64,000 nt of DNA from Candidatus Kryptobacter tengchongensis (GTDB taxonomy: Bacteria > Bacteroidota > Ignavibacteria > Kryptoniales > Kryptoniaceae), in the NCBI GenBank assembly GCA_001485605.1, contig FAON01000010.1, positions 62,001 to 126,000 of the forward strand. The letters are read 5' to 3'. The notes beneath the pieces were generated by a model that saw only the letters and a program-made list of their open reading frames with translations, had not been told where the DNA came from and ran no database searches. Every line of letters starts with the position of its first letter. Position 1 is the stretch's first letter. Shown in pieces: positions 1-9,776 of this stretch. Position numbers and translations under genes: made by a program.

Positions 1-28
1 ATAAAAAAACAAAATCAGGGATAAGAAA

Positions 29-826
29 ATGAAAGTATTTATACTTTTCACGATCATTTCATTGGTCGTTGTGGGGCTAACAGCGGTTGCATCTGAAAAG
101 AAAACAACAGCAAAGAGATTCAAAGGTGTGGAAGTGACATGGCTTGGGCATGCTGCATTTCTTTTGAAATCCCCAAATGGTAAGATTGTGTTAATTGATC
201 CCTGGCTTGACAATCCAAAAGCCCCGGAATCAGCTAAGAACATCACAAAAGCAGACATAATTCTCTTAACGCATGGACATTTTGATCATGTTGGCTCCGC
301 CCCAGAAATTGCAAAAAACAGCGGTGCAAAAGTCGTCTGCATTTTTGAAATTTCAAGATATCTTGCAAAGCAAGGTGTGCCCGAGGAACAACTTATTGGA
401 ATGAACTACTCAGGAACCGTTGAAGTTGATGGAATTAAAATCACAATGGTTCCAGCTGTTCATAGCTCTGGGATTTCCGACGGTGATAAGATAATTGAAG
501 GTGGAAATCCAGCTGGCTTTGTCGTTGAATTTGAAAACGGCTTCAAGGTTTATCACACCGGGGACACAGGTTTGTTTGGGGATATGGAATGGATTAAAAA
601 ACTCTATAGCCCTGATCTAATGCTCGTTTGCATCGGAGGACATTTTACAATGAGCCCGAGGGAAGCTGCTGAAGCAATTAAACTTGTTGAACCGAAATAT
701 GTAATCCCAATGCATTACGGGACATTCCCAATCCTTGCCGGAACACCAGCAGAGTTAAAAAAGTATCTTCCTGCAAAGTTTAAAAATGCTGTGATTGAAC
801 TTAAGCCTGGCGAAACTGCAAATTGA
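29..826 (+). CDS. UPF0173-type metal-dependent hydrolase (metallo-beta-lactamase fold), exported
   Basis: A 265-residue metallo-beta-lactamase-fold protein. The metal-binding motif HGHFDH lies at residues 82-87, after a WLGHAAFLL strand typical of the UPF0173/YtkL-like group; later conserved pieces are YHTGDTGLFGDM and PMHYGTFP. The first ~20 residues are hydrophobic and look like a signal peptide, so the enzyme probably acts in the periplasm, which is unusual because most members of this group are cytoplasmic and lack a leader. The ATG at 29 is preceded by AGGG at a workable distance. The substrate is unknown for this family. It stands alone on the plus strand and ends in a strong terminator. 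Confidence 0.85.
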   Translation: MKVFILFTIISLVVVGLTAVASEKKTTAKRFKGVEVTWLGHAAFLLKSPNGKIVLIDPWLDNPKAPESAKNITKADIILLTHGHFDHVGSAPEIAKNSGAKVVCIFEISRYLAKQGVPEEQLIGMNYSGTVEVDGIKITMVPAVHSSGISDGDKIIEGGNPAGFVVEFENGFKVYHTGDTGLFGDMEWIKKLYSPDLMLVCIGGHFTMSPREAAEAIKLVEPKYVIPMHYGTFPILAGTPAELKKYLPAKFKNAVIELKPGETAN

Positions 827-847
827 ATATCTTAAAATGAGCAAGTG

Positions 848-872
848 CTCCCCCAACTCGGGGGAGTTTTTT
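848..872 (+). terminator. Rho-independent terminator of the UPF0173 gene
   Basis: A perfect 7-bp GC-rich stem (CTCCCCC / GGGGGAG) with a 5-base loop is followed by six T. It sits 22 bases after the hydrolase stop codon. The T-run touches the stop codon of the convergent minus-strand gene; there is no A-run on the other side, so it works mainly for the plus strand. Confidence 0.85.
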
Positions 873-1965
873 ATCTTATATCTGTTGATAATTTATACCT
901 AACGATTCTATTGTTTCCTGTATCAGCGATGTAAAGAATTCTATCAAACCAGGCAACACCTTTTGGATTTTTTAGCCTGTCATTCCCAAGCTTACCAGGA
1001 CCGAAAGATTCTTTTAAAAGTTTCCCTCTCACATCAAATTTCATCAAAGAATCAAGAGCTGAATCAATCACATAGATATTATTTCTCGTATCAAGCGTTA
1101 CATCTTCTGGGCTTACAAAAATATTCTGTGTCGTTAAGTCAGTCGCATTTGGTTTAAAATAAGCTTCCCAGTTTGGAGGGACCACTTCGCTTCCGGGGTT
1201 GAAGCGAAACCACTTAACCTTAAAATTTGCCCCTGGGTCGGTTTGTGCAATTATAAAATCGCTCGCTCTCCTCCTATCAGAAAAAGTCACAATTGCACTC
1301 ATCTGATTTATTGAACGGATTCCGCTACCAGTTGCATCAAGATTTGGAGTAAGGTCAATATATTCGCGCGGATATAGAGAATCATTTTTGCTAAAGTGCA
1401 AAATCATATTATCCGGATCAAATAAACTTGTATTATCAGGTCCAACACGACAAACATAATAACTATTGTCTATTAGCTCTGCAACGCCAGTAAATCTTCT
1501 CGCTGGCTTCTCGGGTTCCCAATAAATTGTATCAATCCTTGCTATATTGATGTTATGCCCAGATTCAAATAACCTCACTTTGTAAATTGCTCCGTATCTG
1601 TAATTTCCTTTTATAAGTTCCCCAGCAATTATAAGATTAAATCTTCGGTCCTGTGCGATTGCAACTGGATGTAAAATTCTTTTCTCGCCAATATAATTTC
1701 CAGCAAGGTCAAGCATCACGACCCTATCGTTTCCCGTGTCAGCTATATAAACGAATCCATCATGCCCTATGTATATATCTTCAGGCTGATTAAATTCCAA
1801 TGCCCCTGCTTTTTTCCAATCTTCACCTTCTTTTACATAAACTGTATCAGAGACTGAAATTCCTCTCGGAATATCGTTAAATTGCGAAATATCAAGCTCT
1901 TTCCCACATCCAATTAATATAAGTGCTTTGACAGCCAAAAACAGAAAGATTGATATTTTCCTCAT
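871..1965 (-). CDS. NHL-repeat lipoprotein
   Basis: A probable lipoprotein of 364 residues: the leader ends in LILIGC, a lipobox. The body holds beta-propeller NHL repeats, with clear copies near the N-terminus (PEDIYIGHDGFVYIADTG) and the C-terminus (PKGVAWFDRILYIADTG). NHL propellers usually bind proteins or ligands; no enzymatic function can be read. I chose the ATG at 1965; the frame stays open to a TTG at 1989 that overlaps the stop of the upstream PorV-like gene, but the ATG gives a clean lipoprotein signal peptide. It is the last gene of the surface operon running from 12795, so it is likely anchored to a membrane facing the periplasm or the cell surface. Confidence 0.8.
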   Translation of the reverse strand: MRKISIFLFLAVKALILIGCGKELDISQFNDIPRGISVSDTVYVKEGEDWKKAGALEFNQPEDIYIGHDGFVYIADTGNDRVVMLDLAGNYIGEKRILHPVAIAQDRRFNLIIAGELIKGNYRYGAIYKVRLFESGHNINIARIDTIYWEPEKPARRFTGVAELIDNSYYVCRVGPDNTSLFDPDNMILHFSKNDSLYPREYIDLTPNLDATGSGIRSINQMSAIVTFSDRRRASDFIIAQTDPGANFKVKWFRFNPGSEVVPPNWEAYFKPNATDLTTQNIFVSPEDVTLDTRNNIYVIDSALDSLMKFDVRGKLLKESFGPGKLGNDRLKNPKGVAWFDRILYIADTGNNRIVRYKLSTDIR

Positions 1966-1985
1966 CAGAGATAAAAATTTTATTT

Positions 1986-2969
1986 TCAATCAAACTTAAA
2001 CAAAAGCGAGAACCTATGTGTATTACCAAGCCTTGTAAATTTTGCAAAAGCATAGTCAAAGTTTAATTTTAAAAATCCCATCTTCAGGGCAACACCAGTG
2101 CCAAATGTAAAGTTTTGTTCATCAGCATTTATCTTATACCCGCCGCGAAGGAAAAAAGATTCCTTAAATCCATACTCAAACCCTATCCCAAAATTTTCTG
2201 CGTTATCATTTGGATGATTTAGTTGAATTGCAGTTGTAATCTTATGAAACTCATTCATAACTGGTTCAAAGGCAAAACTAAATCTAAACATAGTCGGGGG
2301 TGAAAATGATTGGAATGATGAAATTTTATCGCCGTTTAAAAGCGTTACCTCGCCCCTCGGTGCGATATCTCCACCAAAATTTGAAATTGAGATCGCAAAC
2401 CTTGATGTTCCAAGCCCTGTCCAGTAAAAAGTCCCAAAATCAACAAGGACACCACGCATTTTCAAGACATCAATTGTCTCATCAATATATTTAACCGTTA
2501 GACCAAAGCTAAACTGATTTGTTAATCTTCTCGCATAGGTTAAACCAACCGCCATATCAATATATTTAAAATATCTTCCCGTACCATAGGGTTGTGTCTC
2601 TGTTGTAACTTCCATATCATCCGTATAAAGCGCTGTCAGACTAACACCGATTGCGTCGTTTCTTGAGAGACGATAAACTCCCCCGACAAAATCATGCTTT
2701 ATATCAACAACCCAGTTTGTATGGGAGAAGATAATCTCATTAGTTCCAAATTGGACAATTCCAGCAGGATTCCAATATAAAGCCGAGGCATCCATTGCGT
2801 TTGCCACAAATGCATCAGCCATTCCAACAGCCCTTGCGCCAACAGGGATTTTTAAAAATTGTGCTGTTGAAATTCCCGCCCTTTGTGAACCAAGAACTGG
2901 AAAAAGTTGAGCATAAGAAAAACAGGTTATCAAAAGTAAAAACAAAAGCAAAAGTGATATTTTTCTCAT
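1986..2969 (-). CDS. PorV/PorQ-family outer-membrane beta-barrel protein
   Basis: 327 residues with a signal peptide ending near SYAQ. The N-terminal mature part has the PorV/PorQ hallmark (FLKIPVGARAVGMADAFVA followed by ALYWNPAGI), and the rest is made of alternating amphipathic strands ending in LLFKFD, as in FadL/PorV-like barrels. In Bacteroidota PorV is the outer-membrane shuttle of the type IX secretion system; Ignavibacteria-like genomes carry many paralogues, so this could be a paralogue rather than the true PorV. It follows the TonB-linked receptor by 19 bases and lies in one operon with two proteins that have sorting-domain-like C-termini. Confidence 0.82.
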   Translation of the reverse strand: MRKISLLLLFLLLITCFSYAQLFPVLGSQRAGISTAQFLKIPVGARAVGMADAFVANAMDASALYWNPAGIVQFGTNEIIFSHTNWVVDIKHDFVGGVYRLSRNDAIGVSLTALYTDDMEVTTETQPYGTGRYFKYIDMAVGLTYARRLTNQFSFGLTVKYIDETIDVLKMRGVLVDFGTFYWTGLGTSRFAISISNFGGDIAPRGEVTLLNGDKISSFQSFSPPTMFRFSFAFEPVMNEFHKITTAIQLNHPNDNAENFGIGFEYGFKESFFLRGGYKINADEQNFTFGTGVALKMGFLKLNFDYAFAKFTRLGNTHRFSLLFKFD

Positions 2970-2988
2970 AGCGAATTTTCTAATTGTT

Positions 2989-5796
2989 TTAAAATCTTAC
3001 AGACAAACCAAGTTTTACATTTCTTTGAGGCAAATATCTTGCTGGATTAAACGGAAATGGATCAACGGGTGCTTGAAGTTCCGGGTAAAGCGGATCGTTC
3101 CACTCAACAGGCGTCGGATCACCAAATTCATAAGCCCTTCCAGTTACAGGATTAATTATCTGCGAATTCTTATTGTCAAAAAGATTTGTCACCTCAATTA
3201 AAAATGTAAATTCAAGACCACCAAATTTTATATATTTTTCAAATGTCAAATCAACCCAGAACCAAGGCTTTCCAACTTTGCTGTATCTGTTTCTTAAATC
3301 TGGAACATAAACAGGTTTCCCGTTTGATAATGTATCGCCAGTAAAGTAATATGGTGTATATCGCCTTCCAGATTGATAAAATGCTCTCAGATAAAGGTTA
3401 AAATTATCAAGTATCCCTTTACCAAATCCGAATATCCCCTTGCCCTTATCAACATAAAAATTAAATATCGCTGATGCTTGAATTGGTCTATCCCAAACAA
3501 GATAAGTTTCTTTGATATTTTCATAAATTTCACCTCTTATCGCAAGAACTCCTTCATCTGGAGATGAACTTTTACCTGTTGCAATTGAATAAGAAGCACT
3601 TAAAGTTGCCCTGAGCCATCTGCCAACTCTCTTTTTATATTCAACTTCAATTCCTCTGCTTCTGGCGTAATCAAGATTAACATAAGTTATGTAACTTCTT
3701 CCAAGTTGTCCCGCTATTGTTATTCTTGCTTGCCTTGTTGTTACATAGTCAAAAATATCTTTATAATAAGCGGTGACTGTTAAAACATCATTTTCAGAAA
3801 GTTGATTTCTAAGACCAAGTTCATAAGCGACCGTTGTCTCTGGATTAAGGTTTGGATTTCCAAATTTTTGGAAAGTTGATCTTGCGGTTACTGGATTAAG
3901 TTTTGCGTAAACAAATTGAGGGCGTGGTCTTTTTGAAAAATGCCCATAGGAGAAAAACAAAGTTTGATTATCGGAAATAGGGTGAGAAATTCCAAGTCTT
4001 GGGCTTAGCCGTCCTTTCCATCTGCGACCGAAGAAATTATATGTTTCACGGAAATACCTTTCCCTTGCCTCGTCCGAGATCGTAACGACCTGCGGATTTC
4101 TAACTGCATCATCAACAAATTTTCCAGGAAACCAGTAATCAAATCTCAAACCAAAATTCAAGATCATTCCGCTAAAAGTTATATTATCCTGTGCATAAAA
4201 AGCACCAAAGGCTGGGCTAACTTCGTAAAGGTCATTATTTAATCCCATCGGCGGAACCCACGGCTGATATATATCAACAAATCTTAACCTTTGAAATGTC
4301 ATTTCAAATCCAGTTTTAAACTTATTCCTTTCACTGAAAAAGTGAGTTAAATCCCCTTTAATTGTATATTCAACAGCAGAATGATCGTGCCATGTAAACG
4401 GATTTCCAGTATCATAAAATCCATCGCCAGGAATTAACCTAATTGTATCGCTTTCGGTATTATAATAATATGGAGGCAATTGCGGAACATCCCTTGGTTC
4501 TTTATAACTTCTCCAATCAAGTCCATTCGCATCGCTTCTTAAACGAGTAAAATACCTGCTAAAATTAAGCTCGTAAAATGTTTTTTCACTTAATGTGTGT
4601 GTGACGGCAATTTGATGATTCAAATTTATGTGAGAGTAAACATTTGCGTTTTGAAGGATGTTTTGAAACTCATACTGATACCCAGGTCCAGGTTCAACAT
4701 ATTCAAGCGTAATTTGAAGTGAACGAGTATTTTGATTCACACTTGCAGAAAAGCCAAAAGTATAATTTAGTTTGAAGGTAGTCGTTGGTTTCCAAGTTAA
4801 TTTAAACATCCCCATATAATTATTTTCTGCACGCGGAGTGTAGAAAGAACTATATTTGCCACCAAATATCTCTTTAAAAAGCGACGAATAAAGCCTCCCG
4901 GGTCTCTTCCCCGTTCTTCCATAAGTATATCCGTCTGAAAAACCAATGCTTCCGTTTGTAAAAAATGTCAATTTCCCAGGCAATATATTTAAAAACGGAC
5001 CTCCTAAATTAAACTCAAAAATATCGGTATTAAAGTTTGATTTTGAATTATTGTTTAGCCCAAAATGATCAAACTTATAAGAAAATCTACCTTGAAATTT
5101 ATCCCCGCCTTCTCTTGTTTTCACTCTTACAACTCCTGATGTAGCTTGACCGTATTCAGCATTGAATCCACCTGTTATAACTTCAATTTCCTCTATTGCA
5201 TCTGGACTTAACTGCAATCCAAAACCGGTTCCGGCAAGTGGGTCTTGCACTGAAACGCCGTCAACAAGATAAGCGCTCTCATATGTTCTCCCACCTCGGA
5301 TATGCACTCCCTCATCACTATAAACAATTCCAACTTGTAGTGTTACAATGTCCTTCACATTTTGAACTGGGGCAATTTGAATTTCTTCAGCCGTGATCGT
5401 TCTCCTTGACTGCGTTTCTTCAATGTTAAAAAGTGGCTTTTCACCAATTACAACAACTTCTTGCTCAAGCGTTAAAACAGTCTCTTCCATCTTTATGGTT
5501 TTTAAATCAGCTATTCCACCAGCGGGAACCTTCACTCCTGTTATAGTTACCTTCTTATAACCAATTATTGAAATCTCAACTGTGTAAGTTCCAGGATTAA
5601 CATTTCTAATTTCAAATTTCCCATCAAAGTCCGTCGCAGCTCCATAATAAGTTCCTTTTACAACGACATTCACAGCTGGAAGACCCTCACCAGTTTTTTC
5701 ATCAACTACTCTTCCAATTATTTTACCCTTTTCCTGAGCTTGGGTCAATCCCAACAAAAAGAGCAAAATCAGGATTGATTTAAACAAATATCCCAT
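2989..5796 (-). CDS. TonB-linked outer-membrane receptor with carboxypeptidase-like domain
   Basis: 935 residues: signal peptide (ends LGLTQAQ), a CarboxypepD_reg-like domain at about residues 22-105 (GKIIGRVVDEKTGEGLPAVN), a TonB plug domain at about 115-225 (GVHIRGGRTYESAYLVDG), and a long 22-strand-type barrel ending in an aromatic residue (GLSVRF). The family imports large ligands or acts in surface assembly; the substrate cannot be told. The start is set by AGAGGTGAG eight bases before the ATG at 5796; the longer open frame to 5952 overlaps the upstream gene and lacks a signal peptide at its front. It sits 22 bases after the lipoprotein gene, a pairing reminiscent of receptor plus surface lipoprotein (SusCD-like) organisation, although the lipoprotein is not a recognisable SusD. 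Confidence 0.88.
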   Translation of the reverse strand: MGYLFKSILILLFLLGLTQAQEKGKIIGRVVDEKTGEGLPAVNVVVKGTYYGAATDFDGKFEIRNVNPGTYTVEISIIGYKKVTITGVKVPAGGIADLKTIKMEETVLTLEQEVVVIGEKPLFNIEETQSRRTITAEEIQIAPVQNVKDIVTLQVGIVYSDEGVHIRGGRTYESAYLVDGVSVQDPLAGTGFGLQLSPDAIEEIEVITGGFNAEYGQATSGVVRVKTREGGDKFQGRFSYKFDHFGLNNNSKSNFNTDIFEFNLGGPFLNILPGKLTFFTNGSIGFSDGYTYGRTGKRPGRLYSSLFKEIFGGKYSSFYTPRAENNYMGMFKLTWKPTTTFKLNYTFGFSASVNQNTRSLQITLEYVEPGPGYQYEFQNILQNANVYSHINLNHQIAVTHTLSEKTFYELNFSRYFTRLRSDANGLDWRSYKEPRDVPQLPPYYYNTESDTIRLIPGDGFYDTGNPFTWHDHSAVEYTIKGDLTHFFSERNKFKTGFEMTFQRLRFVDIYQPWVPPMGLNNDLYEVSPAFGAFYAQDNITFSGMILNFGLRFDYWFPGKFVDDAVRNPQVVTISDEARERYFRETYNFFGRRWKGRLSPRLGISHPISDNQTLFFSYGHFSKRPRPQFVYAKLNPVTARSTFQKFGNPNLNPETTVAYELGLRNQLSENDVLTVTAYYKDIFDYVTTRQARITIAGQLGRSYITYVNLDYARSRGIEVEYKKRVGRWLRATLSASYSIATGKSSSPDEGVLAIRGEIYENIKETYLVWDRPIQASAIFNFYVDKGKGIFGFGKGILDNFNLYLRAFYQSGRRYTPYYFTGDTLSNGKPVYVPDLRNRYSKVGKPWFWVDLTFEKYIKFGGLEFTFLIEVTNLFDNKNSQIINPVTGRAYEFGDPTPVEWNDPLYPELQAPVDPFPFNPARYLPQRNVKLGLSVRF

Positions 5797-5818
5797 TTTT
5801 AACTCACCTCTAAATTTT

Positions 5819-7465
5819 TCAATTTTTAAGCGAAGAAAATTTGCCAAGTGCGCCAAAGTTATTGAAAACTTTCCAAATAAACTCTCCGGCTTTTTTCGTT
5901 CCTCCATTAAATCTATATATCGGAAAGCCAACAAGCACAAAGTTTTTGTCAATTGATTCTGCCCCTATTGTGAAGCTACGGTTTCCCCATGCGCTTTGAG
6001 GCTCAAGCCAGTAAATAGGATGTGCGCTTGCTGATGGGTAAAGTGCTCTCAAAAATGCAAGTATTTTACCACCATCAACGGGGTTATCCGCAGGACTATC
6101 CCGAACTAAAATCGGATAATCTGATTGTTCCGCTGGATTTATAGGGTTATAATTTAAAATTCTCGTCCCCGCTGGAACAAAACCAGTCAACGGTGTAGAG
6201 CTAACACTATCAACCACGCCCGAAAGATCACTTAAAGCCTTACCAACATCAAAATCAGGCGTTGTGCTCTGTGGCAATATAAATGAGAATAAAACTTTGC
6301 CACCCTGAGATTTGAACTTCGGTAACGAAATCGCTGCTATGTCAAAATTTACTTCATCACTTGCAACCCAAAAAACATAATTATAAAATCTCGTTAAAAC
6401 CTCACTGAAATCAACTCTTGGGAAAGGTGGAACTAAAATTCCGCGTCTTGGATATCTTGAGCCAACTCTTAAATCCCAAACATCATAATTCCCACCTACA
6501 AGCGTATCAAAAACCGATTTATAAAAATTGATTGAGTTATCCGCAACACCATAATCAGCAACTATTAAAAGATTCCCCTTTGGTCTTTTAACAAACCATT
6601 TTTTTTCTTCTGATGGCATTCTTATTGTTCTACTGAAAGCGCCAGCGATATCACGAGCCTTAAGATAAAAGACATTTTCACCATTTAAACGCATTTTCAA
6701 AGTTCCCTGAACAGGAGCACGCCCAAGTGTTTGAGTTGAACTTGGAATAACAAAAGCATCGGCAATGGTATCACTTTGAGAAAAATTTTCAGCAAGCAAT
6801 GTTAAAAATCTAAACTGACCAGGAACAACAACCCAAGACGATGTATCATTTAAAGCAACCCAAAATTCTGAAATTGTATTATCCCCATCTATATCTGATG
6901 CAATCCATTGAAACGAAACTATTGGGAAAGTTGTATCTGGAACATCAAGGCGCGTCCCTGCAAATTCACCTGTCATTGCAAATTCAACAGTTGGCGGTGT
7001 ATTTTTGATCGGAAATGTTAGGCTTGCTGGCGTATCATCATATGAGTCGTCAGGCGAAATTTCAAATTTCTCCCCAAGGCTCCACAACCCATCACCATCT
7101 TTATCAACAAAATTAACCCTCTGTCCTTCGCTAAATTTAATCTTAACAGTGTTATCAACCGCAAAAATCCAGAAATTATAACTTGTATCAGCTCCAAAAA
7201 TCTGAAGTTTAAAAATACTATCATTTTTAAATGTCCAGAACCAATTAACCCTATCAAAGCTGAAAACATAACCAACAACCCAACCGTCTTTATCAACTCC
7301 CCACCAATGAATATGTAGATTACTTGTTGATTGATTCAAAGTTGAATCTGGGAAAAGCGAAATATAAGTTTCGGGTTTTGCATTTGGGAAAGGCTCCGCC
7401 ACCTTGTGTTTAACACAACCATAAGTAAGCAAGATAACCGCAAAGAACAAAAGCTTAAGTTTCAT
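5819..7465 (-). CDS. Large lipoprotein of unknown function
   Basis: 548 residues beginning with a lipoprotein signal (lipobox LTYGC). I do not recognise a named family. The N-terminal half resembles fibronectin-type or Ig-like sandwiches (HWWGVDKDGWVVGYVFSFD, then a second module with IASDIDGDNTISEFWVALND); the C-terminal third (NLLIVADYGVADNS onward) has alternating alpha/beta character that could be a class I glutamine amidotransferase-like fold, but this is weak. Start: TTG 7477, ATG 7471 and ATG 7465 are all in frame; GGAG at 7475-7472 is correctly spaced only for 7465. The Asp-rich stretch DKDGDGLW resembles a calcium-binding loop. Context suggests a surface or periplasmic partner of the receptor encoded next. 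Confidence 0.7.
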   Translation of the reverse strand: MKLKLLFFAVILLTYGCVKHKVAEPFPNAKPETYISLFPDSTLNQSTSNLHIHWWGVDKDGWVVGYVFSFDRVNWFWTFKNDSIFKLQIFGADTSYNFWIFAVDNTVKIKFSEGQRVNFVDKDGDGLWSLGEKFEISPDDSYDDTPASLTFPIKNTPPTVEFAMTGEFAGTRLDVPDTTFPIVSFQWIASDIDGDNTISEFWVALNDTSSWVVVPGQFRFLTLLAENFSQSDTIADAFVIPSSTQTLGRAPVQGTLKMRLNGENVFYLKARDIAGAFSRTIRMPSEEKKWFVKRPKGNLLIVADYGVADNSINFYKSVFDTLVGGNYDVWDLRVGSRYPRRGILVPPFPRVDFSEVLTRFYNYVFWVASDEVNFDIAAISLPKFKSQGGKVLFSFILPQSTTPDFDVGKALSDLSGVVDSVSSTPLTGFVPAGTRILNYNPINPAEQSDYPILVRDSPADNPVDGGKILAFLRALYPSASAHPIYWLEPQSAWGNRSFTIGAESIDKNFVLVGFPIYRFNGGTKKAGEFIWKVFNNFGALGKFSSLKN

Positions 7466-7495
7466 CTCCATCTCCAAAATTTTGATTCCAATTAT

Positions 7496-9757
7496 TTACT
7501 TGAGCAAAATCATCTTTTTCACATCAACAAAGTTACCCGCTTTCAAAACATAGAAATAAACACCGCTTGAAATTTGAGAATTCTCAAACTTAACCCTATA
7601 AGAGCCCGCATTTTGAACTTCATCAACCAATGTCGCAATCTCCCGACCAAGAACATCATAAACCTTTAATGTCACACGAGATTGTCTTGGCAACCTATAC
7701 TCAATGTAAGTAGACGGGTTAAATGGATTCGGATAGTTTTGCAAAAGCTCAAATTTATCGGGTATCTCTGAATTGTAAGCAATGACAACTTTTGTCACCG
7801 TCCCAAAGTCATCATCCTGCCTTGGCTCAAGCTTATAGTTCCCAAATGAAAAGTAAAATATACCACGAAGATAACTTATCTTGTTCCCAACATAAAGTAA
7901 TTTAAAACCAAGTGATGTATCAGCAGGATAATTTGAATATTTATAAGCGCCATCGTCATTTACCCTACAAGGACCAGTCCCATCATCAACCACAAACTCC
8001 CTAAATGTTCCTCCATTTCTATCGGGATCAATATCTGTAATAGACACATTTCTAAACTCAACAAGCATGCTTTCCCATTTCTCGGAGATTTCTGTTCCAT
8101 TTGGCTTATTTCCAACTTCACCAGTTCTAACTATAACTGGTGCATAAACTGGTTTACCACGCTCAATAATTCTTATGCTATCAACGACAATTTCAGTTAC
8201 ATTATTTCTTTCCCTTACAATTCCAATAACCTCAACACTATCACCACGCTTTGCAACATATGACTTGCTACCATATAAACGAATCCCGCTCCAGGCGGAA
8301 GTGTCATCTTGAATATATACTCTTAACTGCTCTTTACTCCCAGCGTTCGGGATAGATTCTGCAGGGAAGTCAGTTGTGTCAGCTGTCACGATACCATAAA
8401 CCTTTACTCTTAAATCCCAGAACCCCGTATTCCCATTTTTTAAAATCGTATATTGCAAATCTTTTATCTTCAATTCACCATCTTTAACAAAATAAAAGTA
8501 AATGTTTTGAGAAGTATCACCTGGAAGTTGAGAATATTGACCTTTAGAATCCCATGCTTTGAAAAAGTATCTTACAAGCGAGCCATTCGCTTGAGGTGGT
8601 ATTATACCTTCCCACAATGTATCTCCACGGACTTTTGACATTAAAACTTCATTAAATCCACCGTAATTTACACTGTAAAGAAGTTTAACCGAATCAATCA
8701 CAACTCCTGGCTCAGGATCTATTGACTTAACTATTACTCTTATCTTTACTTGATCATTGCTTGATGGTAAAGCAGGTTCTCTTTTTTGTGGTTCTGTAAA
8801 AGCGTAGTTTATTTCTGGAGCGTATGAAAGTATTTCTACATCGCCAGGATAAAGCGGTGTAATTGCATAACCACTACCAACGCCAACTATGACACCCCGA
8901 ATATGTTTGAGTTTAGTCCCAATTGGTGGCGGAGTCCAATTTGGATCATAAGCACCCGAACCACCTCTAAAATATCTTGAACCATCATAAACTTGTATAA
9001 CATTATTTGAATCATCGCCAATCCACCAGGTCCACCTACCTCCAACAGTTCCGCTACGATTAATAACCGAAACATTTTTTATTATCACATAAACATCTTC
9101 CCATTGTTCCCCGTTGGAAAAATTAATTTGATGCCCTCCAGTAGCAGAAGCGTTTCCTTTAACTAAATCCGAAACCCTGACTTCAACAGGTTCTGGTCTG
9201 CTCAACTTCCAATCAAGAACTTCAATTGGAATTATCTGACCTGTTTGAGGATCAGGTATAACTGTGAACAACTCCGTATATCCAGTGCTTGATGCATTTG
9301 GAAATTCCTCAACCCTTCCAACAACCTTTACAACCATCCCCGTATCAAGAACTTGAATCCCTGTCGCTTGAGTATTTGGAGAGGTTGTATCGTTTGCCAG
9401 GACAATAATTCCACTCCAAGGTCCACCTGCGGTATCTTGAATGAACACAGCGTATCTATTACCGAGAGCATACATTTGTGGTTTATTTAACACTATCCCA
9501 ACAACTGTAACAGTATCGCCGTATTGAGTTGCTGAAAGCGGTGGGACATGCCAATATCTTGAATCCTCAATCCAATGGGGAAAGTTAGCTGCATTGAAGG
9601 CAACCCCAGCAGTTTGCAAACTATCTGCTTTCCTTAATGAATCAGGATGAACCCATTGAATTTGCTGAATTGGAACAAGCGGAAATGGACTTTGAGAAAA
9701 TGCTACAGATGAAATCAAAATGATAACGAAAAATAATTTTTTCATCTTTGATACCAT
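7496..9757 (-). CDS. Secreted OB-fold-repeat protein with type IX-like C-terminal sorting domain
   Basis: 753 residues, signal peptide ending SVAFSQ. Two or three OB-fold-like modules are visible (GDTVTVVGIVLNKPQM near residue 75; VRVSDLVKG near 195; GIVTADTTDFP and KRGDSVEVIGIV near 460-530), of the kind linked to extracellular nucleases but here without a nuclease domain. The last ~85 residues are a textbook sorting domain: NYPNPFNPSTYIEYRLP, then VTLKVYDVLGREIATLVDE and GVYFYVLKAGNFVDVKKMILLK. Such domains direct export by the type IX system in Bacteroidota and relatives. A second in-frame ATG (9745, MKKLFF) is an alternative start. It lies 19 bases upstream of the lipoprotein gene in the same operon. 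Confidence 0.85.
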   Translation of the reverse strand: MVSKMKKLFFVIILISSVAFSQSPFPLVPIQQIQWVHPDSLRKADSLQTAGVAFNAANFPHWIEDSRYWHVPPLSATQYGDTVTVVGIVLNKPQMYALGNRYAVFIQDTAGGPWSGIIVLANDTTSPNTQATGIQVLDTGMVVKVVGRVEEFPNASSTGYTELFTVIPDPQTGQIIPIEVLDWKLSRPEPVEVRVSDLVKGNASATGGHQINFSNGEQWEDVYVIIKNVSVINRSGTVGGRWTWWIGDDSNNVIQVYDGSRYFRGGSGAYDPNWTPPPIGTKLKHIRGVIVGVGSGYAITPLYPGDVEILSYAPEINYAFTEPQKREPALPSSNDQVKIRVIVKSIDPEPGVVIDSVKLLYSVNYGGFNEVLMSKVRGDTLWEGIIPPQANGSLVRYFFKAWDSKGQYSQLPGDTSQNIYFYFVKDGELKIKDLQYTILKNGNTGFWDLRVKVYGIVTADTTDFPAESIPNAGSKEQLRVYIQDDTSAWSGIRLYGSKSYVAKRGDSVEVIGIVRERNNVTEIVVDSIRIIERGKPVYAPVIVRTGEVGNKPNGTEISEKWESMLVEFRNVSITDIDPDRNGGTFREFVVDDGTGPCRVNDDGAYKYSNYPADTSLGFKLLYVGNKISYLRGIFYFSFGNYKLEPRQDDDFGTVTKVVIAYNSEIPDKFELLQNYPNPFNPSTYIEYRLPRQSRVTLKVYDVLGREIATLVDEVQNAGSYRVKFENSQISSGVYFYVLKAGNFVDVKKMILLK

Positions 9758-9776
9758 TAATTTGTTTTTCTGTTTT

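Noticed and set aside
5797-5952. Longer N-terminus for the TonB-linked receptor
   Set aside because: It would overlap the upstream lipoprotein gene and bury the signal peptide; the ATG at 5796 has a strong ribosome-binding site.
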